Below, one piece after another: positions 49,147-57,094 of a stretch of DNA of 64,000 nucleotides. Made by a program: the position numbers and the translations under genes. Position 1 is the first letter of the stretch, and every line of letters begins with the position of its first letter. Below the pieces are notes generated by a model, which ran no database searches, had not been told where the DNA came from, and was given only the letters and a program-made list of their open reading frames with translations. This stretch comes from Flavimobilis rhizosphaerae (GTDB taxonomy: Bacteria > Actinomycetota > Actinomycetes > Actinomycetales > Cellulomonadaceae): the NCBI RefSeq assembly GCF_014852685.1, contig NZ_JACZDF010000006.1, forward strand, positions 124,001 through 188,000, read 5' to 3'.

Positions 49147-51126
49147 ATGCCACGCAAGACGTGGGGCGCCGTGTGCGCCTTCGCACTCACGCTCACAGGG
49201 ATTCCCGCGGTCACGGCCGCGGCGTCGCCGAGCCCCGTGGACGACCTCGTCGTCCGCGGCACGCTCGTGGCGACGCTCGGCTCAGGACGGGACGCCTCCG
49301 GCCGCCCCGTCGAGACGACAGGGCTCGGCATCCGGACGGAGGCAGGGTCCGTCGTGCGCCTCGACGCCGACGCCTCGGCCGCCGCGCTCACCAAGGCGCG
49401 CGCCGGCGACACCGTGAGGGCCGTCGTCGACGTCCCCGCGGACGTCCCCGTCGCCGCGCTGCGCGGCTCGCGCCCGGACGCACCTGCGGGTGCGCTTACG
49501 CGTGCCGGAGAGCTCAAGGCACGGAGCATCAACGTCCTGCAGGCCGCGCCCGTCGCGGCTGCGCCCCGCGCCGGGGCGCACTCCGCCTACCTCGTACGCG
49601 TCGACGACGCAGCGGCGACGGGCGAGTTCACCCTCGCCGAGGGTCGTGCCGCTGTCTCGCGGGGGAGCGCCTACTGGACGCGCGAGACCGGGAAGATCGT
49701 CAACGGGCTGACCGTCCGGGGCGAGGCGACGCTCACGACGAGCAACGTCTGCGCCGAGCTCGCGAACGGCGACTACTTCAAGGTCTGGGAGCGCGCGCAG
49801 AAGCTCTTCCCGGGCGTTGACGCGTCACGCACAGCCCGCACGCACCTCATCGTCATGGTGCCGCGCTCGTGCTACGACGACGGGTCGATCGGCTGGACCG
49901 GCCTCGCGACGATCGGCGAGAAGGGCCTCACGTCCGGGGGGCTCGTCTTCCTCGCGGCGGACGACGCCCACACGGTGTCCCACGAGCTCGGGCACAACTT
50001 CGGGCTCGGGCACTCCAACCTCGAGATCGGGAATGCGGACGGGCCGCTCGAGTACCTCGGCATCCACTCCGTCATGGGAGCCTCCTTCAGCGAGGGCACG
50101 ACGACCTACGCGCCACCCGTGCTCGACCCGGCGTTCCGCGCGGTTCTCGACATCCTGCCCGGTGCCTCCATCACGGCGGGGAACCCCGGCGTCGACACCC
50201 GCGTGCGTGCAGTGTCCGGCAAGTCTCCCCTGAGCCTGAGGTTCGTCGACCAGGCGGGCCGCACGATGTATCTCGAGCTGCGCGACGGCGGGGGCAACGA
50301 CGCCGGCGCGTACTACGCCTCGCCGTGGGCGATCGACCCCGCCTACGACCTCGGCAGGGGAGTGCGCTTCTCGACGATCGTCCGCGATTCCCGTGGGGTC
50401 CCGACGCTCGTCACGCTCGGCGGCTCGAGCGACGGCGTCGCGTGGGCGACGGTCCACGCGGGTGAGTCGGTCAGGAGCTCGAGCCTCGGTCGGACGGTCG
50501 CGGTGCGATCCATCTCCAGCGGGACCGCAGTCGTCGGGTTCTCGACGCCGGCGGAGTCCCGCGCGACGATGTCGAAGATCTCCGTGCGTTACGGCCGCAG
50601 CACGAAGGTGTCGGTCAAGGTGGCGGGGGAGACGAAACCGCAGGGTGTCGTCCAGTTCTACGTCGGCACGAAGCGTGTCGCCACTGCGAAGGTGTCGTCG
50701 AGCGGGCGCGCCACGGCGACCCTGCCCGCGAGCGTGCGCCCTGGCAAGCGAACGGTCACTGCGCGGTACAGCGGTGACGTCATGCTCGCGGGATCGCGTG
50801 CGAAGCGCACCGTCAAGGTGGCCAAGGGGCTTCCGTCGATGAAGGTGACGAAGGCGTCGAAGGTCCGCAAGGGCTCGAAGGCGACGCTGACGGTCCGCGT
50901 CGGTACGGTCGCGGGGACGCGACCGTACGGCACGGTCCGTGCGAAGGTCGGCAAGAAGTACGTGTCCAAGAGCGCCAAGATCGTCCGCTCGGGCAAGTAC
51001 TGGGTCGCGAAGGTCCGCACGAGCAAGCTGCCGCGCGGCAAGGTCGCGCTCGTCTACACCCCGGCCAAGTCGACCTCGAAGCTCCTCACGACGAGGAGGG
51101 TCTCCTCGGGCTACACGGCTCGCTGA
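49147..51126 (+). CDS. Secreted zinc metalloprotease with Ig-like repeats
   Basis: 659 residues, ATG 49147 with CAGGGGAC upstream. The signal peptide (KTWGAVCAFALTLTGIPAVTAAA) is followed by a 190-residue pro-like region. The catalytic motif HELGHNFGLGH (His279, Glu280, His283, His289) and the Met-turn SVMGASF mark a metzincin related to the gametolysin/M12B group. After residue 470 there is a Big_3-type immunoglobulin-like domain (KVSVKVAGETKPQGVVQFYVG ...) and a second basic beta domain rich in Lys/Ser. It probably digests proteins or cell-wall material outside the cell. The neighbours are also large secreted proteins. Confidence 0.9.
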   Translation: MPRKTWGAVCAFALTLTGIPAVTAAASPSPVDDLVVRGTLVATLGSGRDASGRPVETTGLGIRTEAGSVVRLDADASAAALTKARAGDTVRAVVDVPADVPVAALRGSRPDAPAGALTRAGELKARSINVLQAAPVAAAPRAGAHSAYLVRVDDAAATGEFTLAEGRAAVSRGSAYWTRETGKIVNGLTVRGEATLTTSNVCAELANGDYFKVWERAQKLFPGVDASRTARTHLIVMVPRSCYDDGSIGWTGLATIGEKGLTSGGLVFLAADDAHTVSHELGHNFGLGHSNLEIGNADGPLEYLGIHSVMGASFSEGTTTYAPPVLDPAFRAVLDILPGASITAGNPGVDTRVRAVSGKSPLSLRFVDQAGRTMYLELRDGGGNDAGAYYASPWAIDPAYDLGRGVRFSTIVRDSRGVPTLVTLGGSSDGVAWATVHAGESVRSSSLGRTVAVRSISSGTAVVGFSTPAESRATMSKISVRYGRSTKVSVKVAGETKPQGVVQFYVGTKRVATAKVSSSGRATATLPASVRPGKRTVTARYSGDVMLAGSRAKRTVKVAKGLPSMKVTKASKVRKGSKATLTVRVGTVAGTRPYGTVRAKVGKKYVSKSAKIVRSGKYWVAKVRTSKLPRGKVALVYTPAKSTSKLLTTRRVSSGYTAR

Positions 51127-51139
51127 CCACTGGCCAGGT

Positions 51140-51169
51140 CGCGCGGGCCCGGGTCTCCGGGTCCGCGCG
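51140..51169 (+). terminator. Terminator hairpin 1 after the protease gene
   Basis: 13-bp stem (51140-51152 with 51157-51169, one G-U pair, loop GTCT) starting 14 bp after the stop. Confidence 0.7.
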
Positions 51170-51190
51170 GCGTGTCGCGGCGACACGCCG
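51168..51190. terminator. Overlapping hairpin 2 after the protease gene
   Basis: CGGCGTGTCG (51168-51177) pairs perfectly with 51181-51190 around CGG and can be extended by two pairs. It shares bases with the first hairpin, so the two structures exclude each other at the overlap. Confidence 0.6.
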
Positions 51191-51294
51191 CGGCGCTCCC
51201 ATCAAGGGGGTGGGGGAAGGTAGCGCGGCGAACCGGACTCGCATACCGTATCGGACGTCTCTGGTCCTGTTCTGCTCATCCCTGAGGGAGCCCC

Positions 51295-54078
51295 ATGCGC
51301 CGTCCGAGAGCCGCTCTGCTGTCCTCGGCGCTCGCCCTCGCGCTCGCCGCAACGCTGGGGCCCGCAGCGGCGGTCGCGGCAGCGCCCGCCGCTCCGCAGG
51401 CGGCCGGGGTGAGCGCCGCCGTCCACACCGAGGTGACGACGCGCGTCGCCGATGCCCTCCGTGCGGGGGCCGGCCGCACGTCCGCCGACGGCATCGCCGT
51501 CGTCACCGATGACGACGGCGCCTTCGTCTCGTGGACGGCACCCGCCGGTGACCGGCTCACCGACGCCCGCACCGAGTTCCGGCTCCCGGACGGACGTGTC
51601 GTCCAGCCGACCGTCACGGGACGCACCTACGGCGCGCGCGTCCTCGGCGCGCCCGACCTCAAGGCTCGCGACGTCGCCGTCGTCCGCGGCAGCAACGTCC
51701 TCGCCGGACGTGCCGACGCCGTGACTGCACCCGTCGCCCCGTCGGCCCCGACCACGCTCCCGTCGCGGCCGACGAAGCTCGTGTCGAAGGACCCCGGAAC
51801 CCCGGGCCGCTACAAGACGCGCGCCTTCACCTACTCGTCGAGCGGCATGACGGTTCCCGGCTACGACGCCGCCGTCGAGACCCGTGCCCACGTCGTCATG
51901 CCGCGCGACGCCAAGGGCACCCGTCCCGTCGTCGTCCTCCTCCACGGTCGCCACTCCGTCTGCTACCAGGGCGACGAGATCGTCGACGGCTGGCCGTGCC
52001 CCGAGGGATCGCGCTCGATCCCCAGCTACCTCGGCTACCGCGACCAGCAGAACCTCCTCGCGTCCCAGGGCTACGTCACCGTGTCGATCTCGGCGAACGG
52101 CATCAACGCGCAGGACCACGGCGAGAACGACGGCGGCGCAGGCACGCGCGCCGACCTCGTGCGCCGGCACCTCACGCTCCTGTCGCAGTGGAACCGCGGC
52201 ACGAAGGGGCCACGCGGCACCGAGAAGCTCAAGGGCAAGCTCAAGCTGTCGCGCGTCGTCACCGTCGGGCACTCCCGCGGCGGCGAGGGCGTGAGCCGCG
52301 CCGCGATCAAGTCCCGTGCGGGCGACCCGTTCCGTATCGTCGGACAGGTCCTCGTCGCGCCAACCGACTTCGCGACCCAGGTCGCCATCGGCATCCCGAC
52401 GACCGTGCTGCTGCCGTCGTGCGACGGCGACGTCTCCGACCTCCAAGGACAGGCCTACGTCGACCGCGGTGTCGGCATCGCGTCGGGCGACCACGCGCTG
52501 CGGTCGTCCGTCCTCGTCCTCGGCGCGAACCACAACTACTTCAACTCAGAGTGGACCCCCGGCGTGTCCCAGGCACCGTCGTGGGACGACGGCGAGGGGG
52601 TGTCGACCTCGTGCGGGCCGAAGGCCGCGGGTCGCCTCACGGCGAAGCAGCAGCGTGCGGTCGGTGCGACCTACGTCGCAGCGGCGGTCAAGGCGTACGT
52701 CGCACGTGACGCGTCGGCGCGCAGCCTCCTCGACGGCTCGCCCGTCCGAGCGCGCTCGGCAGGCTCGGCGACCGTGCTCAGCCACGCGGTCGGCGGACGC
52801 CGCACCGCAGTGCTCACCGCCGACCGCCAGCCCAAGGTCTCGGTCCGTGGCAAGGCGGCCGCGAGGTCGTGCTCGCTCGTGCCCCGGTCCGCGGACGCGG
52901 TCACCTGCTTCGGGGACGAGCTCTCGCCGCACGGTGCCGGTCTCATGGGCATGAGCTCCCTCCCGCTCGACCCTGCGCTCGCCGTCGGGTGGACCGCGAA
53001 GGGCGCGCGCGTGAGGCTCACCGGACTGCCGAGCCTCAGCCACCGGAAGTGGCTGACGATGCGCGTCGTCGTGCCCCCGCAGAGGACCACGCCGTCGTTC
53101 GACCTCGTCCTCACCGACACGGCCGGCCGCAGCGCGACCGTCAAGGCCGAGCACGCACCCAGCCGCATGCCCGCCGTCGCGAACCTCGCGTCCCGCTGGG
53201 CGCAGGAGGTCCGCTTCCGCCTCCCGGCGCGCTCGAAGGTCGACACGTCGAAGCTCGCCCGCGTCGATCTCAAGGCACGGAGCGCGTCCGGCATGCTCGT
53301 CGTCCTCGACGCCTACGGCGTCTCGAGCGGGCAGCGTCGCTCGTCCGCGTCCGTGCGTACCGTCGCCCGGGTCTCCGTGCCGACGACGACGAGGATCACG
53401 TCGGCGGACGCTGCGACGCAGCTTGTGCGGATCCCGGTGACGGGTACGCGGACGAGGTCCGCACGGGTCTGGGTCGAGCACCTCGACCCGCGTACCTGGA
53501 GCACGACGGGTTCGTTCCGGACGATCAAGCCCGGCCAGACGTCGCTCGACGTCCGGCTCACCGTGCCCGAGGACGACGCGGTCTCGCTCAACCCCAACGG
53601 CTACGACATCGGGTACGTCACCGTCATCGCCGATCGCGGTGCCGTCGTCGACAACCCGACGGGCGCCGTGACCGCGCCCGCGGGGAAGCTGCCGACGCTC
53701 GCCGCGATCAGCACCGACGCGACGGCGACGCCCGGCGGAAGCCTGCGCTGGGAGCTGCGCCTCACCGAGCCGACGATCGAGGGCCTGTGGACCACGGCGA
53801 GGTTCGCTGCCGTCACCGACGAGCTCGCTGCCGAGCACCTCGTACCGACGTGGCTGCAGGCTCAGGTGGCGGATGCCACCCTGCGAGGCCCGTTGAGCTC
53901 GACCGGGGCGGAGCTCGGACTCACGATCGCCTCGGGAGCGACCTCGATGATCGTCGAGGTCCCTGTGCGGCGCACGGCGCAGGTCGCGCCGGCCCGCCAG
54001 GTCCGGCTCGTCGTCGACCGGTCGATGCTCGGCCAGCCCGACCTCGTCCTCACGGGCACGGTGACACCCGCACCGTGA
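51295..54078 (+). CDS. Large secreted alpha/beta-hydrolase-like protein
   Basis: 927 residues, ATG 51295 with CTGAGGGAG upstream. A signal peptide (RRPRAALLSSALALALAATLGPAAAVAAA) is cleaved near residue 30. Residues about 180-470 are an alpha/beta hydrolase: RPVVVLLHGRHSVCYQ for the oxyanion side, then VVTVGHSRGGEGVSRAAIK with the nucleophile Ser327, and LLPSCDGDVSDLQGQ and LGANHNYFN carrying the acid and His of the triad. The C-terminal 450 residues consist of beta-rich domains without clear relatives. Its substrate may be an ester or lipid outside the cell. Similar long secreted hydrolases are known only as hypothetical proteins in actinobacteria. Confidence 0.85.
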   Translation: MRRPRAALLSSALALALAATLGPAAAVAAAPAAPQAAGVSAAVHTEVTTRVADALRAGAGRTSADGIAVVTDDDGAFVSWTAPAGDRLTDARTEFRLPDGRVVQPTVTGRTYGARVLGAPDLKARDVAVVRGSNVLAGRADAVTAPVAPSAPTTLPSRPTKLVSKDPGTPGRYKTRAFTYSSSGMTVPGYDAAVETRAHVVMPRDAKGTRPVVVLLHGRHSVCYQGDEIVDGWPCPEGSRSIPSYLGYRDQQNLLASQGYVTVSISANGINAQDHGENDGGAGTRADLVRRHLTLLSQWNRGTKGPRGTEKLKGKLKLSRVVTVGHSRGGEGVSRAAIKSRAGDPFRIVGQVLVAPTDFATQVAIGIPTTVLLPSCDGDVSDLQGQAYVDRGVGIASGDHALRSSVLVLGANHNYFNSEWTPGVSQAPSWDDGEGVSTSCGPKAAGRLTAKQQRAVGATYVAAAVKAYVARDASARSLLDGSPVRARSAGSATVLSHAVGGRRTAVLTADRQPKVSVRGKAAARSCSLVPRSADAVTCFGDELSPHGAGLMGMSSLPLDPALAVGWTAKGARVRLTGLPSLSHRKWLTMRVVVPPQRTTPSFDLVLTDTAGRSATVKAEHAPSRMPAVANLASRWAQEVRFRLPARSKVDTSKLARVDLKARSASGMLVVLDAYGVSSGQRRSSASVRTVARVSVPTTTRITSADAATQLVRIPVTGTRTRSARVWVEHLDPRTWSTTGSFRTIKPGQTSLDVRLTVPEDDAVSLNPNGYDIGYVTVIADRGAVVDNPTGAVTAPAGKLPTLAAISTDATATPGGSLRWELRLTEPTIEGLWTTARFAAVTDELAAEHLVPTWLQAQVADATLRGPLSSTGAELGLTIASGATSMIVEVPVRRTAQVAPARQVRLVVDRSMLGQPDLVLTGTVTPAP

Positions 54079-54084
54079 CCGCCG

Positions 54085-54130
54085 CACGACGCGGGGCTCA
54101 CCACCTGCCGGTGGGGAGCCCCGCGTCGTG
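54085..54130. terminator. Bidirectional terminator
   Basis: A 15-bp outer stem (54085-54099 with 54116-54130) encloses a small CCACC/GGTGG stem. It lies between the convergent hydrolase and 54145 genes. Confidence 0.85.
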
Positions 54131-54144
54131 ACCGAGAGCGGCGG

Positions 54145-54732
54145 TCAGGCGTAGTCCTGCATCCACTTCTGCAGGTCGTCACGCAGGACCGAGCGCAGCG
54201 ACCCGGCGGAGCCGCGCGAGTACGTGAACACGAGGTGGGGTATCCCGCCGAGGTCCTGGACCTCGAAGAGCTCGGCACGACGTGGGTCGCGGCACGCCGC
54301 GACGAAACCCTCGTGGCTCGCGGGGATCGTGATGTAGGCAGCGCCGGGCGTGACCCCCACGTCGGTGAGGTTCTGCCAGTGCTCCGCATACTCACGCGTC
54401 GTCGAGTCGCCGAAGAGCTTCGAGTGGCGAGGCTTGTCGAGCTTGTGGGTCCGGCCCTGGGTGTAGGGCACCCAGCCGCCGTCCTCGAGCAGCGCGAGGC
54501 GGGGCCCGACCATCCAGCCGCGGAGGCCGGTGTCGGAGTAGCGGGTGACCACGGTCTTCCCCTGCGTGGACTCGCGCGCGACGAGCACGCGTCCCGGCGG
54601 CACGGTGCGGCCTATCACCTTGGCGGTGCGCCTGAGCTCGAGCTCGAACTCGTAGAGGAGGTCGGCTCGCACGGACTCGAGCCCTGCCGACCCCGGGTAG
54701 ACGGAACGGGAGGAGACGTCTTCGGCTCTCAT
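54145..54732 (-). CDS. Cytosolic protein of unknown function
   Basis: 195 residues. ATG 54732 is chosen because TACGGT ends six bases upstream; ATG 54738 is two codons earlier and would overlap the -10 box. The protein starts with a helical segment (ADLLYEFELELRRTAKVIGRTV), then a beta-rich region (RGWMVGPRLALLEDGGWVPYTQGR) with a single His/Arg/Lys-rich patch. No signal peptide or membrane helix is present. I recognise no family. It is divergent from rnhA, and their -10 boxes are about 50 bp apart. Confidence 0.7.
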   Translation of the reverse strand: MRAEDVSSRSVYPGSAGLESVRADLLYEFELELRRTAKVIGRTVPPGRVLVARESTQGKTVVTRYSDTGLRGWMVGPRLALLEDGGWVPYTQGRTHKLDKPRHSKLFGDSTTREYAEHWQNLTDVGVTPGAAYITIPASHEGFVAACRDPRRAELFEVQDLGGIPHLVFTYSRGSAGSLRSVLRDDLQKWMQDYA

Positions 54733-54738
54733 GCCCAT

Positions 54739-54744
54739 ACCGTA
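54739..54744 (-). promoter_or_regulatory. -10 box of the 54732 gene
   Basis: TACGGT on the minus strand, six bases before ATG 54732, in the leaderless arrangement. Confidence 0.45.
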
Positions 54745-54794
54745 GGGCCTTTGGGCCTGGAAGCGTAACCACCGTGACCTCTCCGTGATCCCAG

Positions 54795-54800
54795 TACGAT
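54795..54800 (+). promoter_or_regulatory. -10 box of rnhA
   Basis: TACGAT ends seven bases before ATG 54808, which has no ribosome binding site. Confidence 0.5.
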
Positions 54801-54807
54801 GGTCCGC

Positions 54808-55323
54808 ATGCCACGAACCCCCTCCGCAGCCTTCGAGGACACACCCGAGCAGCCCCAGGACATGGCCGAGGGCACCCCTCCCGTCGTCGAGATGTGGACC
54901 GACGGCGCGTGCAAGGGCAATCCCGGCGTCGGGGGCTGGGGCGTCCTCATGCGCTCGGGCGGCCACGAGCGCGAGCTGTGGGGCGGCGAGGCCGCGACGA
55001 CGAACAACCGCATGGAGCTGCTCGCCGCGGTTGAGGGGCTGCGCGCCCTCAACCGTCGCTGCGCCGTGACGCTCCACGTCGACTCGACGTACGTCATGAA
55101 GGGCATAACCCAGTGGATCCACGGGTGGCGGCGCAACGGCTGGCGCACCGCGGACAAGAAGCCCGTGAAGAACGCCGAGCTCTGGCAGCTGCTCGACGCC
55201 CAGGTCGCACGGCACGACGTGCGGTGGGCGTGGGTCAAGGGGCACGCGGGAGACCCGGGGAACGAGCGTGCGGACGCGCTCGCCAACCGCGGCGTCGAGG
55301 ACGTGCGCGCGGGCCGCGTCTGA
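54808..55323 (+). CDS. rnhA: Ribonuclease HI
   Basis: 171 residues; ATG 54808 is preferred over 54799 because of the leaderless -10 box. Active-site residues are all in place: Asp32 in [11 protein letters not shown], Glu70 in NNRMELLAA, Asp92 in HVDSTYV, His146 and Asp156 in [18 protein letters not shown]. It cuts RNA in RNA-DNA hybrids. The first 25 residues ([21 protein letters not shown]) are an acidic, disordered extension. It converges with mqo, whose stop is 13 bp away, without a distinct terminator. Confidence 0.96.
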   Translation: MPRTPSAAFEDTPEQPQDMAEGTPPVVEMWTDGACKGNPGVGGWGVLMRSGGHERELWGGEAATTNNRMELLAAVEGLRALNRRCAVTLHVDSTYVMKGITQWIHGWRRNGWRTADKKPVKNAELWQLLDAQVARHDVRWAWVKGHAGDPGNERADALANRGVEDVRAGRV

Positions 55324-55335
55324 TCCGGGTGCCCG

Positions 55336-56835
55336 TCAGGCGTCGGCCGCGCCCACCTCGTCGAGCTCGGCGAGGGCCTCGAGGCTCTCGCGCTCGGCCG
55401 GGGTGTCCCAGTCGTCGGTCGCGAGCGACGGCGCGATCGCGGCGAGACGCGGGCGCCATGCCGCGCGATGCTCGGGGAAACAACGCTCGAGGACGTCGAC
55501 CATGGCCCACGCGGCGGTCGAGGCGCCGGGCGATGCCCCGAGAAGGCCCGCGATCGTCCCGTCGGCTCCCGTGACGACGTCCGTGCCGAACTCGAGGCGG
55601 CCGCCCTTCTTCGGGTCGCGCTTCATCACCTGGACTCGCTGGCCCGCGGTGATGAGCTCCCAGTCCTCGGGACGCGCCGTCGGCATGAACTGGCGCAGCG
55701 AGCGGAACTTCGCGTCGAACGACTTCGTCACCTCGGAGACGAGGTAGGCGGTGAGGTCCATGTTGTCCAGGCCGGCGCCCGCCATCGTCACGATGTTGCC
55801 GGGACGGATCGACGTGAAGAGGTCGAGGAGCGAGCCCTGCTTGAGGTACTTCGTCGAGAAGCCCGCGTACGGGCCGAACATCACCGAGGTCTCGCCGTCG
55901 ACGACGCGCGTGTCGAGGTGGGGCACCGACATCGGCGGTGCGCCGACGTCGGCCTTGCCGTAGACCTTCGCGTGGTGCTGCGCGACGATCACAGGGTTCG
56001 TCGTGCGGAGGAACTGGCCCGAGATGGGGAAGCCGCCGTAGCCCTTGATCTCGGGGATCCCCGAGCGCTGCAGGAGCGGCAGCGCGCCGCCGCCCGCGCC
56101 GACGAAGACGAAGCGTGCGTTGACGGTGCGGACCGGGTCCTTGGCGTTCCACGACGTGTCGCGGACCTTGACGTCCCACGTGCCGTCCTTGCGGCGGCGG
56201 AGGTTCTTCACCTCGTGCTGCGTCGCGAGCGTCGCACCGTGGTCGACGAGGTGACGGAGCATCGACCGCGTGAGCGAGCCGAAGTCGACGTCGGTGCCCG
56301 AGGCCGCACGCGTCGCGGCGATCGGCTCGTCGTCTGCACGCTCCGCGACGAGGAGCGGCGCCCACTGCGCAATGACCGCGGGGTCGTCCGAGAACTCGAG
56401 GTCGGAGAAGAGCGGGTGCGCGCTGAGTGCGGCATGCCGGCGGCGCAGGTAGTCGACGTTCGCCTCGCCGCGCACGAAGGTCATGTGCGGGGTGCGGCTC
56501 ATGTAGGTCGAGGCCTCGGGCAGGAGGCCCGCCGAGGTGAGGTGGTGCCAGAACTCGCGGGAGACCTGGAACTGCTCGTTGATCTTCACGGCCTTCGTCG
56601 TGTCGATCGAGCCGTCAGGGCGCTCGGGCGTGTAGTTGAGCTCGCACAGCGCCGCGTGCCCCGTCCCCGCGTTGTTCCACGGGTTGGAGGACTCGAGCGC
56701 GACCCCGTCGAGGCGCTCGAAGATCTCGATCTTCCACGTCGGCTCGAGCAGCGAGATGAGGGTCCCGAGGGTCGCGCTCATGATCCCGCCGCCGACGAGG
56801 ACGACGTCCACGTTGTTCTTCTTCGTCCGGTCCAC
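55336..56835 (-). CDS. mqo: Malate:quinone oxidoreductase
   Basis: 499 residues from GTG 56835, the usual length. The FAD-binding start is VDVVLVGGGIMSATLGTLISLLEP, and the family signatures SSNPWNNAGTGHAALCELNYTPE, GQFLRTTNPVIVAQHHAKVYGKA and RVQVMKRDPKKGGRLEFGTDVV are complete. It oxidises malate to oxaloacetate at the membrane and feeds electrons to menaquinone, in place of or beside NAD-malate dehydrogenase. The frame continues upstream to 56988, but the -10 box TACACT ends seven bases before GTG 56835, which sets the start. Confidence 0.96.
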   Translation of the reverse strand: MDRTKKNNVDVVLVGGGIMSATLGTLISLLEPTWKIEIFERLDGVALESSNPWNNAGTGHAALCELNYTPERPDGSIDTTKAVKINEQFQVSREFWHHLTSAGLLPEASTYMSRTPHMTFVRGEANVDYLRRRHAALSAHPLFSDLEFSDDPAVIAQWAPLLVAERADDEPIAATRAASGTDVDFGSLTRSMLRHLVDHGATLATQHEVKNLRRRKDGTWDVKVRDTSWNAKDPVRTVNARFVFVGAGGGALPLLQRSGIPEIKGYGGFPISGQFLRTTNPVIVAQHHAKVYGKADVGAPPMSVPHLDTRVVDGETSVMFGPYAGFSTKYLKQGSLLDLFTSIRPGNIVTMAGAGLDNMDLTAYLVSEVTKSFDAKFRSLRQFMPTARPEDWELITAGQRVQVMKRDPKKGGRLEFGTDVVTGADGTIAGLLGASPGASTAAWAMVDVLERCFPEHRAAWRPRLAAIAPSLATDDWDTPAERESLEALAELDEVGAADA

Positions 56836-56842
56836 GTTCTCG

Positions 56843-56848
56843 AGTGTA
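56843..56848 (-). promoter_or_regulatory. -10 box of mqo
   Basis: TACACT on the minus strand with a seven-base spacer to GTG 56835; leaderless arrangement. Confidence 0.5.
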
Positions 56849-56860
56849 GGTAGGACGACT

Positions 56861-56874
56861 GGGACCTGGGTCCC
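56861..56874. promoter_or_regulatory. Palindrome near the mqo -35 position
   Basis: GGGACCTGGGTCCC is a 14-bp palindrome 12 bp upstream of the mqo -10 box, where an operator would block RNA polymerase. Its binding protein is unknown. Confidence 0.4.
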
Positions 56875-57094
56875 GGATGTTGGGCGGACCGCCGTGAGAA
56901 ATCCCACTCCGTCCTGTCGCCCACGATCGCTTGACGAGCGGGCGCCGCATGCGCTCGCAGATGGCCCGGCGGGTCCGGAGGGCGGCACAGGTGTGCGCGT
57001 CGCCTGCGAACACGCCTAGGCTCGGAACCGCAAGGAGCGGGTCGCGCGGCCACCGTGCGCTCGACCCGCACGGGGCGGACGAGGGGAGGACTCG

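Noticed and set aside
45500-49186. Very long antisense frames, such as 1228 codons opposite the amylase gene and 877 codons opposite the glycohydrolase gene
   Set aside because: Codon bias at very high GC keeps other frames open. The translations are Arg/Ala/Val-rich, lack recognisable motifs and overlap genes with clear domains.
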